DNA of 64,000 bases from Massilia putida (GTDB taxonomy: Bacteria; Pseudomonadota; Gammaproteobacteria; Burkholderiales; Burkholderiaceae_D). Each line of letters starts with the position of its first letter. Position 1 is the stretch's first letter. Location of the stretch: the NCBI RefSeq assembly GCF_001941825.1, contig NZ_CP019037.1, positions 62,001-126,000 on the forward strand, written 5' to 3'. The translations under genes were made by a program, and so were the position numbers. This document shows, in pieces, positions 34,458 through 45,062 of the stretch. The notes beneath the pieces were generated by a model. The model worked only from the letters and a program-made list of their open reading frames with translations, was not told the origin of the DNA and made no database searches.

Positions 34458-34493
34458 CAGTTTCTGCCATTGATCCTAATCTGGCAGAAACTG
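34458..34493. promoter_or_regulatory. Perfect palindromic operator for the TetR/BKACE pair
   Basis: CAGTTTCTGCCA (34458-34469) and TGGCAGAAACTG (34482-34493) are exact inverted 12-mers with a 12-base spacer. They lie immediately before the TetR start at 34506, and TTGACA overlaps the left arm (34454-34459), so binding would block a promoter. Confidence 0.8.
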
Positions 34494-34505
34494 CCAAAAG
34501 ACCTC

Positions 34506-35147
34506 ATGAAATCGAGCTCATCTGGACCACCCTCGGCCATGCTTGTGGCGTCGCGCGCCAGCGTGCAATTGTTCATCGCACGTGGTTCGAGTGATGTGTC
34601 GATCAGGGAACTCGCCGCGCACGTCGGCATCTCGGAACGTACTTTCTACCGCTATTTCCCGCGCAAGGAGGATGTGGTGCGCCCATTCCTGGAGAACGGC
34701 TTGCAACGGATCGTCGACGGTTTCGCCGCCCGCAGCGCCAGCGAACCGATCATGGATTCGCTTGCGGCGGCCTGGGCGGACGCTTGGCCATTGAAGGAAC
34801 CGGGCGCCAGCGCCGTATTTTTCCGCATCCTGGAGCAGCACGACAGCTATCGGGCGGCTCGCTTGCAGGCCATCATCGACAGCGAGGCGCTGTGGGCGGA
34901 AGCGATCGCGACGCGCCTGGGCCTGGCGCCGTCGTCGCCGCAGGCGCTGGTTGCCGGTGCCGCCATCGTCACTGCGTTTCGCATGGCATGGCAGTCATTC
35001 AGCCTCGATCCCACCCTGGATCCCCTGGCGACGCTGATACGGAATTTTCATTTTTTCAGCGCCCTGCTGGCGACGCCGGCAGAGGCGGCCGACACCGGTC
35101 ATTTCAACCACATCACTCAGAAAACAGGGAATCAACATGTCCGTTAA
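34506..35147 (+). CDS. TetR-family transcriptional regulator
   Basis: 213 residues: helix-turn-helix VSIRELAAHVGISERTFYRYF near residues 33-53, followed by a helical ligand-binding domain. The ATG at 34506 (MKSSSSGPP) is chosen because it places the palindrome in the promoter. The gene overlaps the BKACE start by 11 bp, so the two form an operon. It probably represses itself and the BKACE gene, perhaps also the divergent aminotransferase. Confidence 0.88.
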   Translation: MKSSSSGPPSAMLVASRASVQLFIARGSSDVSIRELAAHVGISERTFYRYFPRKEDVVRPFLENGLQRIVDGFAARSASEPIMDSLAAAWADAWPLKEPGASAVFFRILEQHDSYRAARLQAIIDSEALWAEAIATRLGLAPSSPQALVAGAAIVTAFRMAWQSFSLDPTLDPLATLIRNFHFFSALLATPAEAADTGHFNHITQKTGNQHVR

Positions 35148-36036
35148 CACCTTCAGGGCCAGCGACCGCCCGCTCGTCATCGAAGCCGCGATTTCGTCTG
35201 TCGTCGCCAACGCCGGCGGCTGCGAGCCAAGCACGAAGCAGATCATCGATGAGGCGCGCGCCTGCATTGACGCCGGTGCCGGCATCATCCACTGCCACCA
35301 TAATTTCTCGCTGAGCCGTGCCGACGCGATCGCGCAATATATCGAGATCAATCGCAGCGTTCAGGAGTCGCACCCCGGCACGCTGATGTATCCAGGCTTT
35401 CTTCCGGGGAGCCACTTCGAGGAACGCATGGAACATCTGGAACCGATGTTCGAAGCGGGCGTGCTGACGATGTATGCCTTCGATCCTGGGCTCTCGATCC
35501 ATGGCCGGCTGGATGAGCATGGCTTGATGACGAAGTCGGTCAGCAATGGCGCGACCTTCGAACAGGCCAGCGCCATGATCGAGCGCGGCTACCGCTACCG
35601 CGCGCCGGCTTCCCTGGGTATCTTCGAGCCGGGCGGCCTGCGCTGGGTGCGCTCCTTTGGCGCCGCCGGCAAGCTGGTGCCGGGGACCCTGGTGAAGCTT
35701 TATTTTCCCGGAAATAACGCCTGGGGTGCGTCGGGGTCGACCGCGACCTACGGTATTCCGCCGTCGAAAGAAGCGCTGGATATTTATCTGTCGCTCCTGG
35801 AGGGGGCGAACACGCCATGGATCGTTTCGATCCTGGGCGGCAGTATCCTCGATACCGACCTGGCGCGGTACGTCCTGGAACGCGGCGGTCATTTGCGCGT
35901 CGGCATCGAAGATCCACTGGGACGCGCGACGATGAGTAATGTCGAAATGGTCGAGGCCGTGATTGCGTTGGCGCAGCAGGTAGGCCGTCCCGTGGCGCGC
36001 AGCACCGAAGCACTGGCGGTACTTTCAGCGGGATAA
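35137..36036 (+). CDS. BKACE-family beta-keto acid cleavage enzyme (DUF849)
   Basis: 299-residue paralogue of the enzyme at 867, recognisably similar throughout. The metal-site motif is IIHCHHN (His52, His54) and the C-terminal acidic motif is VGIED. As in the first copy, the residues after the second His differ from the usual HxHxRD, so the two probably form one substrate subgroup. AGGGAATCAAC precedes the ATG, which lies inside the end of the TetR gene. Reaction expected: beta-keto acid plus acetyl-CoA to acetoacetate plus acyl-CoA. Substrate unknown. Confidence 0.87.
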   Translation: MSVNTFRASDRPLVIEAAISSVVANAGGCEPSTKQIIDEARACIDAGAGIIHCHHNFSLSRADAIAQYIEINRSVQESHPGTLMYPGFLPGSHFEERMEHLEPMFEAGVLTMYAFDPGLSIHGRLDEHGLMTKSVSNGATFEQASAMIERGYRYRAPASLGIFEPGGLRWVRSFGAAGKLVPGTLVKLYFPGNNAWGASGSTATYGIPPSKEALDIYLSLLEGANTPWIVSILGGSILDTDLARYVLERGGHLRVGIEDPLGRATMSNVEMVEAVIALAQQVGRPVARSTEALAVLSAG

Positions 36037-36059
36037 TCGTCGGGTACGGCGGACCTTGC

Positions 36060-36116
36060 GGCACATGGATGCTGTGCTTCCCAGGGTCGAGACCGCTGAG
36101 CGTCATGTCTTGCATG
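36060..36116 (-). mobile_element. Possible IS110-type transposase N-terminal remnant
   Basis: Minus-strand codons read MQDMTLSGLDPGKHSIHV, which resembles the GIDLGKHSFHV start of IS110-group transposases (first Asp of the DEDD site). Similarity ends after 18 residues, close to the BKACE stop. It lies in the 230-bp gap between the BKACE and histidine kinase genes, where I see nothing else. Weak call. Confidence 0.35.
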
Positions 36117-36266
36117 AAGGGCACCGAGCTCGGTGACCTTCCGAGTTCGGGCATAAACGTCCATGAGCGAGTTTTTTTGCCTTGGTGAGGGGATGCCACT
36201 GCATGACCGCCCCTCCAGGTTGAAAAGCTTTACACTCTGGGTCGTATCCCCTTGAGAATTCGTTGA

Positions 36267-38648
36267 ATGCAAGATCAAACAAGTGACAGACGCGTCCGGC
36301 TAAGTGATGCAGAGACTATTCTGGACAGCATCACCGACGCTTTTTTCAGCCTCAACGGTAGCTGGGAGTTTTCCTATGTCAACCGTCAGACGGTAACGAC
36401 GCTCAATTGCGAGGCCAGGGACCTGCTCGGAAAAAGCATATGGGATGTGTACCCCGGTACCGTGGGAAGCGATTTCGAACGAATGTATCGAAGAGCGGCC
36501 GAAGAGCGGACCTCCCTGACATTCTGCTCCTACTATCCCGATCACGACCGGTGGTATGACGTCAATGTGTATCCTGCTCCAGACGGGTTGTCCGTTTATT
36601 TTCGTGACGTCTCTGCCCGTATGCGCGAGGAGGCGCGCCGCGCCGCATTGGTCACCCTGACCGAGATCTTTCGCGACCTGAGCAGGCCGGAAGAGATCAT
36701 GTTCAAAGCCGCTGAAACCCTGGGGCAGACATTGGGCGTAAGCCGGGTGGGATATGGAACCATCGACCCTGTTGCCGAAACACTGCATGTCGTCCGCGAC
36801 TGGAATGCCCCGGATGTGGAGAGCCTGGCTGGCACACTGAACCTGCGGCATTATGGATCGTTCATTGATGACTTGAAGGCAGCGAAGCTCGTTGTCATCA
36901 ATGACGTCGATAAGGACAGCCGTACTGCAGGTTTTGCAACCGCTCTGAAGGAACGCAGCGCGGCTTCATTCGTCAATGTGCCGGTGGTCGAAAAAGGTAA
37001 CCTGGTTGCGGTCATTTTTGTCAATGACGCACAGGTGAAAAACTGGTCAGCTGAAGAACTGGTGTTTATCAAGGAAGTCGCTGAACGAACGCGGATTGCC
37101 AGCGAGCGAGCCAGGAACGCAGCAGAGCTGGACCACGTCATCGCTGAATCGGAGCGCCGCCGCCGGCTCTACGAGGCTTGCCTGGAAAATACCCCGGATC
37201 TGGCCTACGTTTTCGGACTGGACCATCGGTTTATCTACGCTAACAAGGTATTGCTGCGGATGTGGGGCCGCACCTGGGACGAAGCGATTGGAAAGACTTG
37301 CCTGGAGCTCGGTTATGAGTCATGGCACGCGGACATGCATGACCGCGAGATCGATCAAGTCATCGCCAGCAAGCGATCCATTCGTGGAGAAGTACCGTTT
37401 GAAGGCACGAACGGCCGACGTATCTATGAGTACATTTTCACACCGGTACTCGGCCTTGACGGCCAGGTGGAAGCCGTCGCGGGCACGACGCGCGATGTGA
37501 CGGAGCGTAAGCAAACCGAAGAGAGGTTGCTCGCTGCAGACCGCCGCAAGGATGAGTTCCTGGCGATGCTTGCCCACGAGTTGAGAAATCCGCTGGCGCC
37601 CATCGCCGCAGCCGCCGAGGTTCTGCAGGCGCCTGCCCTGGACGACAAGCTGACCAAAAGGACTTCCCGGATCATTGCCCGCCAGGTCAGGCACATGACG
37701 GCCCTTGTCAACGACCTGTTAGACGTGTCGAGGGTGACCCGGGGCCTGGTCAGGATTGAAAAAAGCTCGCTCGATCTGAAATCGATCATTTATAGCGCTG
37801 TCGAGCAGGTCCGGCCATTTATCGAAGCGCAACGTCATCATTTGCTCTTCGATCTGGCGGCGGAAAAAGCTTATGTGATGGGGGACCAGAAGCGCCTGGT
37901 GCAAATCATCACCAATCTCCTCAATAACGCAGCCAAATATACGCCGCAAGGCGGTAACCTGCGCTTGAGACTTGTGGTCGAGGCAAATGCACTGGCGCTG
38001 ACGATCGAAGACGATGGCATCGGTATACCGGTGGAGCTGCAGTCGCAAGTCTTCGAACTGTTTACCCAGGCGGAGAGAACATCGGACCGTACCCAGGGAG
38101 GACTGGGGATCGGCCTCGCCCTGGTCAAGAGTCTGACCGAACTCCATGGCGGAACGATCAGTTGCTTCAGTGAGGGCCGAGGTCAAGGAAGTCAGTTTAC
38201 CGTGCGACTCCCGCGCCACCATGTCGCGCCGGATGCGGCGGTGAACGAGAGCGGCAATCTGCACCCGGCGTCACGTCCGAAGCAGCCTCTGCGTATTCTG
38301 GTCGTGGACGACAACGTCGACGCGGCACAAATGCTGGCTTTATATCTTGAAACGTTGGGTCATCAAGTTCTGATCTCGCATTCGTCGACCCTCGCGATCG
38401 TCCGCGCCACCCAGGAAAAACCCGACGTGTGCATACTCGATATCGGACTTCCGGAAATGGACGGTAACGAGCTGGTCCGTCGATTAAAGGCGGAGCCGGA
38501 GACCGCGCATGCGCTCTTCATTGCGGTGACAGGATACGGTCAGGAACATGACAGGCTCAAAACCATGGCAGCTGGATTCAGCCATCATCTTGTGAAACCG
38601 GTCGACGTTGCCAAGTTAGCGAACTTGCTGGACCAGCATCGACCATGA
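36267..38648 (+). CDS. Hybrid sensor histidine kinase (PAS-GAF-PAS-HisKA-HATPase-REC)
   Basis: 793 residues without transmembrane segments, so a cytoplasmic sensor. Order: PAS about 12-120, GAF about 130-285, PAS about 300-418, HisKA with phospho-acceptor His in LAHELRNPLAPI (about 436), HATPase with NLLNNAAKYTP and GGLGIGLALVKSL, and a C-terminal receiver with phospho-acceptor Asp in CILDIGLPEMDG (about 725). No partner regulator is adjacent. The GAF-PAS input suggests a soluble ligand, redox or light cue, but no cofactor-binding residue is evident. It stands alone between an IS remnant and the convergent thiolase gene. Confidence 0.92.
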   Translation: MQDQTSDRRVRLSDAETILDSITDAFFSLNGSWEFSYVNRQTVTTLNCEARDLLGKSIWDVYPGTVGSDFERMYRRAAEERTSLTFCSYYPDHDRWYDVNVYPAPDGLSVYFRDVSARMREEARRAALVTLTEIFRDLSRPEEIMFKAAETLGQTLGVSRVGYGTIDPVAETLHVVRDWNAPDVESLAGTLNLRHYGSFIDDLKAAKLVVINDVDKDSRTAGFATALKERSAASFVNVPVVEKGNLVAVIFVNDAQVKNWSAEELVFIKEVAERTRIASERARNAAELDHVIAESERRRRLYEACLENTPDLAYVFGLDHRFIYANKVLLRMWGRTWDEAIGKTCLELGYESWHADMHDREIDQVIASKRSIRGEVPFEGTNGRRIYEYIFTPVLGLDGQVEAVAGTTRDVTERKQTEERLLAADRRKDEFLAMLAHELRNPLAPIAAAAEVLQAPALDDKLTKRTSRIIARQVRHMTALVNDLLDVSRVTRGLVRIEKSSLDLKSIIYSAVEQVRPFIEAQRHHLLFDLAAEKAYVMGDQKRLVQIITNLLNNAAKYTPQGGNLRLRLVVEANALALTIEDDGIGIPVELQSQVFELFTQAERTSDRTQGGLGIGLALVKSLTELHGGTISCFSEGRGQGSQFTVRLPRHHVAPDAAVNESGNLHPASRPKQPLRILVVDDNVDAAQMLALYLETLGHQVLISHSSTLAIVRATQEKPDVCILDIGLPEMDGNELVRRLKAEPETAHALFIAVTGYGQEHDRLKTMAAGFSHHLVKPVDVAKLANLLDQHRP

Positions 38649-38727
38649 ATGCGTCCAGCCCATCACCTCGTCCGCGCACGCTCGGCGCAACGCGGCAATG
38701 GCAGACAGGCTGGACACGGCGGGATCA

Positions 38728-39909
38728 CTACATGCGTTCAAAGACGGCGGCGATGCCCTGGCCACCGCCGATGCACATGGTCACCAGCGCGTAGCGGCCA
38801 CCGTTGCGCTGCAGTTCGTACATCGCCTTGACGGTGATGATGGCGCCCGTGGCGCCGATCGGATGGCCGAGGCCGATGCCAGAACCGTTGGGATTGACCC
38901 TGGCGGGGTCCAGCTCCAGTTCCTTGGCAACGGCACAGGCTTGTGCGGCAAAGGCTTCGTTGGCCTCGACTACATCCATGTCGGCAACGGTCAACCCGGC
39001 TTTCTCCAGCGCCTTGCGGCTTGCCGACACCGGGCCGATGCCCATGTGTTGCGGATCGACCCCGGTGTGAGCATATGACACCAGGCGCGCCAGCGGCCTG
39101 ATGCCGCGGCGCTCGGCCTCGCCGCGTTCCATCAGTACCAGGGCCGCGGCGCCATCGTTGATGCCGGAGGCGTTGCCGGCCGTAACGGTGCCGCCTTTCT
39201 TGAACACGGCCCGCATGGCGGCCAGGTCTTCCAGCGTGGTGTTGCCGCGGGTGTGCTCGTCCTTGTCGAACACGATCTCGCCCTTGCGCGACTGCAGCTT
39301 GATCGGCAGGATCTGTTCGCGGAAGTAGCCGGCCTCGGTGGCATGGGCGGCGCGGCGGTGCGATTGCAGTGCCAGGGCGTCCTGTTCTTCGCGCGACACG
39401 GCATGGCGCTCGGCCACGTTCTCCGCCGTGACGCCCATGTGGATCGTGTTGAATGGATCGGTGAGGGCGCCGGTCATCATGTCGGTGAAGCCGACCTCGC
39501 CCATGCGGGTGCCCCAGCGCAGCGCGCTGCTCGTGTGCGGCGCGCGGCTCATGCTCTCGGCGCCGCCCGCCACCGCGACATCGCAGTCGCCCAGCAGCAC
39601 GGATTGCGCGGCCGAGATCACGGCCTGCAGGCCGGAACCGCACAGGCGATTGAGGGTGAGGGCGGGCACATGCTCGCCGATACCTGCCTCGATGGCGGCC
39701 ACGCGCGACAGGTACATGTCGCGGGGCTCGGTGTGAATGACATTGCCGAATACGACATGGCCGACTTCTTCGCCGTCGACGCCGGCACGGCGCAATGCCT
39801 CGCCGGTGACCCGGGTGGCCAGCTCGGTCGGCGGGACATCTTTCAGGCTGCCGCCGAAAGAGCCAATCGCGGTACGGACACCGCTGACGATTACAACTTC
39901 ACGTTTCAT
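38728..39909 (-). CDS. Acetyl-CoA C-acyltransferase (thiolase)
   Basis: 393-residue thiolase, all catalytic motifs intact: NRLCGSG (Cys90), GLGHPIGATGA, and MCIGGGQG. It closely matches the thiolase at 28929 in length and sequence. It lies 64 bp after ppsA at the downstream end of the leucine-type operon, where it could cleave acetoacetyl-CoA formed from HMG-CoA lyase product; the CoA-transferase needed to activate acetoacetate is not seen here. Confidence 0.93.
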   Translation of the reverse strand: MKREVVIVSGVRTAIGSFGGSLKDVPPTELATRVTGEALRRAGVDGEEVGHVVFGNVIHTEPRDMYLSRVAAIEAGIGEHVPALTLNRLCGSGLQAVISAAQSVLLGDCDVAVAGGAESMSRAPHTSSALRWGTRMGEVGFTDMMTGALTDPFNTIHMGVTAENVAERHAVSREEQDALALQSHRRAAHATEAGYFREQILPIKLQSRKGEIVFDKDEHTRGNTTLEDLAAMRAVFKKGGTVTAGNASGINDGAAALVLMERGEAERRGIRPLARLVSYAHTGVDPQHMGIGPVSASRKALEKAGLTVADMDVVEANEAFAAQACAVAKELELDPARVNPNGSGIGLGHPIGATGAIITVKAMYELQRNGGRYALVTMCIGGGQGIAAVFERM

Positions 39910-39973
39910 GACATCTCCAGTTGATAGTGATGGACGGATCGCGCAGGACGATTCCAGGTATTCTTTTGGGCCC

Positions 39974-42436
<2,463 letters not shown>

Positions 42437-42448
42437 GATAAACCGCCT

Positions 42449-44122
42449 TCACATGTTGGGATAATTCGGCCCGCCGCCTTCCGGCGTCACCCACACGATG
42501 TTCTGCAGCGGATCCTTGATGTCGCAGGTCTTGCAGTGCAGGCAGTTCTGGGCGTTGATCTGGAGCCGCGGCGTGTCGACGTCCGATCGCACGAACTCGT
42601 AGACGCCCGCCGGGCAGTAACGCTGTTCCGGGCCATCGTACCTGGCAAGATTCACCTGGACGGGCAGCGTGTCCGAGCGCAGCTTCAGGTGGACAGGCTG
42701 GTCTTCGCCATGGTTGGTATTCGAGATGAACACCGAGGACAGGCGATCGAAACTGAGTACATTGTCCGGCTTCGGGTAAGCAATGGGCGCGAAGTCGGAC
42801 GCGGGGCGCAGCCGTTCGTGATCGGCATGCCGGTGGCGCAGCGTCCAGGGCGCCTTGCCGCGGAAGACGATCTGGTCGATGGCCACCATCAGCGTGCCCG
42901 TACGTAAGCCCAACGACATGCTGGGCTTGAAGTTCCGCCCCTTGTGCAGCTCGTCGTACAGCCACGAATGGCGGAACGCCTGGGGCAGGGCGGCCAGCTC
43001 GTCCCCGGCCCTGCCGCCGGCCAGCGCGTCGAATGCCGCCTCGGCCGCCAGCATGCCCGTCTTCATGGCGGCGTGGCTGCCCTTGATGCGCGCGGCATTC
43101 AGGAAGCCGGCGTCGCAGCCGATCAGCGCGCCGCCCGGGAAGACGAATTTCGGCAGCGACTGCAGCCCGCCGGCCGCAAGCGCCCTCGCGCCATAGGAGA
43201 TGCGCCTGCCGCCCTCGAAGAATTTGCGGATCTCCGGGTGGGTCTTGTAACGCTGGAATTCCTCGTACGGCGACAGATGGGGATTCTCGTAGCCCAGGCC
43301 GATCACGTACCCGACCGCGACCTGGTTGTTTTCCAGGTGGTAGAGGAACGATCCGCCATAGGTCTCCGCATCCAGCGGCCAGCCCGCGCTGTGAATGACG
43401 AGGCCGGGCTGGTGTTTGGCCGGATCGATCTCCCACAATTCCTTGATGCCCAGCGCGTAGGTCTGCGGGTCGCGATCCTTGTCCAGTTTGAATCTGGCGA
43501 TCAACTGCTTGCCGAGGTGGCCGCGGGCGCCTTCGGCGAAGAACGTGTACTTGGCGTGCAGTTCGATGCCGGGCTGGAACGCGTCGGTAGGATTGCCATG
43601 GCGATCGACACCCATGTTTGCCGTGGCCACGCCACGCACCGACCCGTCGTTGTCATACAGGACTTCGGCGGCTGGAAAGCCGGGGAAAATTTCCACTCCA
43701 AGCGCTTCGGCTTGCTGTCCCAGCCAGCGGACCACATTGCCGAGCGAGATGACATAGTTACCGTGGTTCTGGAAGCAGCCGGGCAAGGCCCAGGTGGGCG
43801 TCCGGTAGGCTTTTCGTTCGGTGAGGAACAGGAACCGGTCCTCGGTCACCGGAGTGTTCAGCGGCGCGCCCAGCTCCTTCCAGTCCGGGAACAGCTCGTT
43901 CATTGCGATCGGGTCCATGACCGCGCCCGACAGGATGTGCGCGCCGATCTCGGAGCCCTTTTCCAGCACGCAGACCGAGACGTCGGTCCCCTTGGCGGCG
44001 GCAAGCTGCTTGAGCCGGATCGCGGCGGACAACCCGGCGGGGCCGCCGCCGACGATGACCACATCGTATTCCATCGTCTCGCGCTGACCGTATTGTTCGG
44101 GGAAATTGCTTGTGTCTACCAT
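42449..44122 (-). CDS. Electron transfer flavoprotein-ubiquinone oxidoreductase
   Basis: 557 residues, full length: FAD motif YDVVIVGGGPAGLSAAI and C-terminal 4Fe-4S ligands AQNCLHCKTCDIKDP. A clear paralogue of the protein at 27214. It starts 6 bp after the HMG-CoA lyase stop, so it is part of the liu transcription unit and would drain electrons from isovaleryl-CoA dehydrogenase via ETF. Confidence 0.95.
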   Translation of the reverse strand: MVDTSNFPEQYGQRETMEYDVVIVGGGPAGLSAAIRLKQLAAAKGTDVSVCVLEKGSEIGAHILSGAVMDPIAMNELFPDWKELGAPLNTPVTEDRFLFLTERKAYRTPTWALPGCFQNHGNYVISLGNVVRWLGQQAEALGVEIFPGFPAAEVLYDNDGSVRGVATANMGVDRHGNPTDAFQPGIELHAKYTFFAEGARGHLGKQLIARFKLDKDRDPQTYALGIKELWEIDPAKHQPGLVIHSAGWPLDAETYGGSFLYHLENNQVAVGYVIGLGYENPHLSPYEEFQRYKTHPEIRKFFEGGRRISYGARALAAGGLQSLPKFVFPGGALIGCDAGFLNAARIKGSHAAMKTGMLAAEAAFDALAGGRAGDELAALPQAFRHSWLYDELHKGRNFKPSMSLGLRTGTLMVAIDQIVFRGKAPWTLRHRHADHERLRPASDFAPIAYPKPDNVLSFDRLSSVFISNTNHGEDQPVHLKLRSDTLPVQVNLARYDGPEQRYCPAGVYEFVRSDVDTPRLQINAQNCLHCKTCDIKDPLQNIVWVTPEGGGPNYPNM

Positions 44123-44128
44123 GATGAT

Positions 44129-45055
44129 CTATACGTTTTGATTCGATGAGTGGCGCTTCGCCGCGATCGCATTGCCGGCCCGGCTCGACCCCGCGCGCCC
44201 CAGCTGCCGGGAGATGAACTGTCCCGCTTCGACCACCTTCTCGAGGTCGACCCCGGTGTGAATGCCGAGTCCGTCGAGCATGTACAGGACGTCCTCGGTC
44301 GCCACATTGCCGGTCGCCCCTTTCGCGTAGGGGCAACCGCCGAGGCCCGCGACGGAGGAATGGAAGGTCGATACCCCGAGTTGCAGGGCTGCATAGATAT
44401 TGACCAGGGCTTGGCCGTAGGTATCGTGAAAATGGCCGGACAGCCGCGCGAGCGGATAGTCTTTCGCGACCGTTTCGTACACCGCATTGACCAGCGCCGG
44501 CGTACCGGTGCCGATGGTGTCCGCGATATCGATCTCGTCGCAGCCGAGGTCGCGCAGGCGGCGGACGACGTCGGCCACGTCCTCCGGTGCCACCGCTCCC
44601 TGGTAGGGACAGCCGAACGAGCAGCTGATGCTGCCGCGCAGCCGGATCGAATGCGCCTTCGCGGCCCGGGCCACTTCGCGAAACCGCTCGATCGATTCGG
44701 CGATCGAACAATTGATATTGCGTTCAGAGAAGGCCTCGGACGCGGAGCCGAAGATCACGACTTCGTCCGCACGGGCGGCCAGTGCCGCTTCGAAGCCTTT
44801 CATGTTTGGTGTGAGCGCCGAGTAGACGACGCCGGGACGACGCCGGATCATTTCCATGACCTCGCCCGACGTCGCCATCTGGGGCACCCATTTGGGCGAG
44901 ACGAATGAAGCGGCTTCGACGTTGGTCAGGCCGGCGTCCACGAGGCGTTCGACCAGTTCGATCTTGGCCTGGGCCGGGACCGTTTCCTTCTCGTTCTGCA
45001 GCCCGTCGCGCGGGCCGACTTCGACGAGTTTCACATGCGTTGGCAGACTCATCAT
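44129..45055 (-). CDS. liuE: Hydroxymethylglutaryl-CoA lyase
   Basis: 308-residue TIM-barrel lyase that splits HMG-CoA into acetoacetate and acetyl-CoA, the last step of leucine degradation. VGPRDGLQNE is the N-terminal substrate/metal motif, SGHFHDTYG supplies metal His residues, and GLGGCPYAKGATGN carries the catalytic Cys of the family. It lies 7 bp after liuD. The start is ATG 45055 or 45052. Confidence 0.95.
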   Translation of the reverse strand: MMSLPTHVKLVEVGPRDGLQNEKETVPAQAKIELVERLVDAGLTNVEAASFVSPKWVPQMATSGEVMEMIRRRPGVVYSALTPNMKGFEAALAARADEVVIFGSASEAFSERNINCSIAESIERFREVARAAKAHSIRLRGSISCSFGCPYQGAVAPEDVADVVRRLRDLGCDEIDIADTIGTGTPALVNAVYETVAKDYPLARLSGHFHDTYGQALVNIYAALQLGVSTFHSSVAGLGGCPYAKGATGNVATEDVLYMLDGLGIHTGVDLEKVVEAGQFISRQLGRAGSSRAGNAIAAKRHSSNQNV

Positions 45056-45062
45056 GTTTCCT

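Noticed and set aside
36037..36266. Extra gene between BKACE and histidine kinase
   Set aside because: Only short frames, without start signals; at most an 18-residue IS110-like relic.
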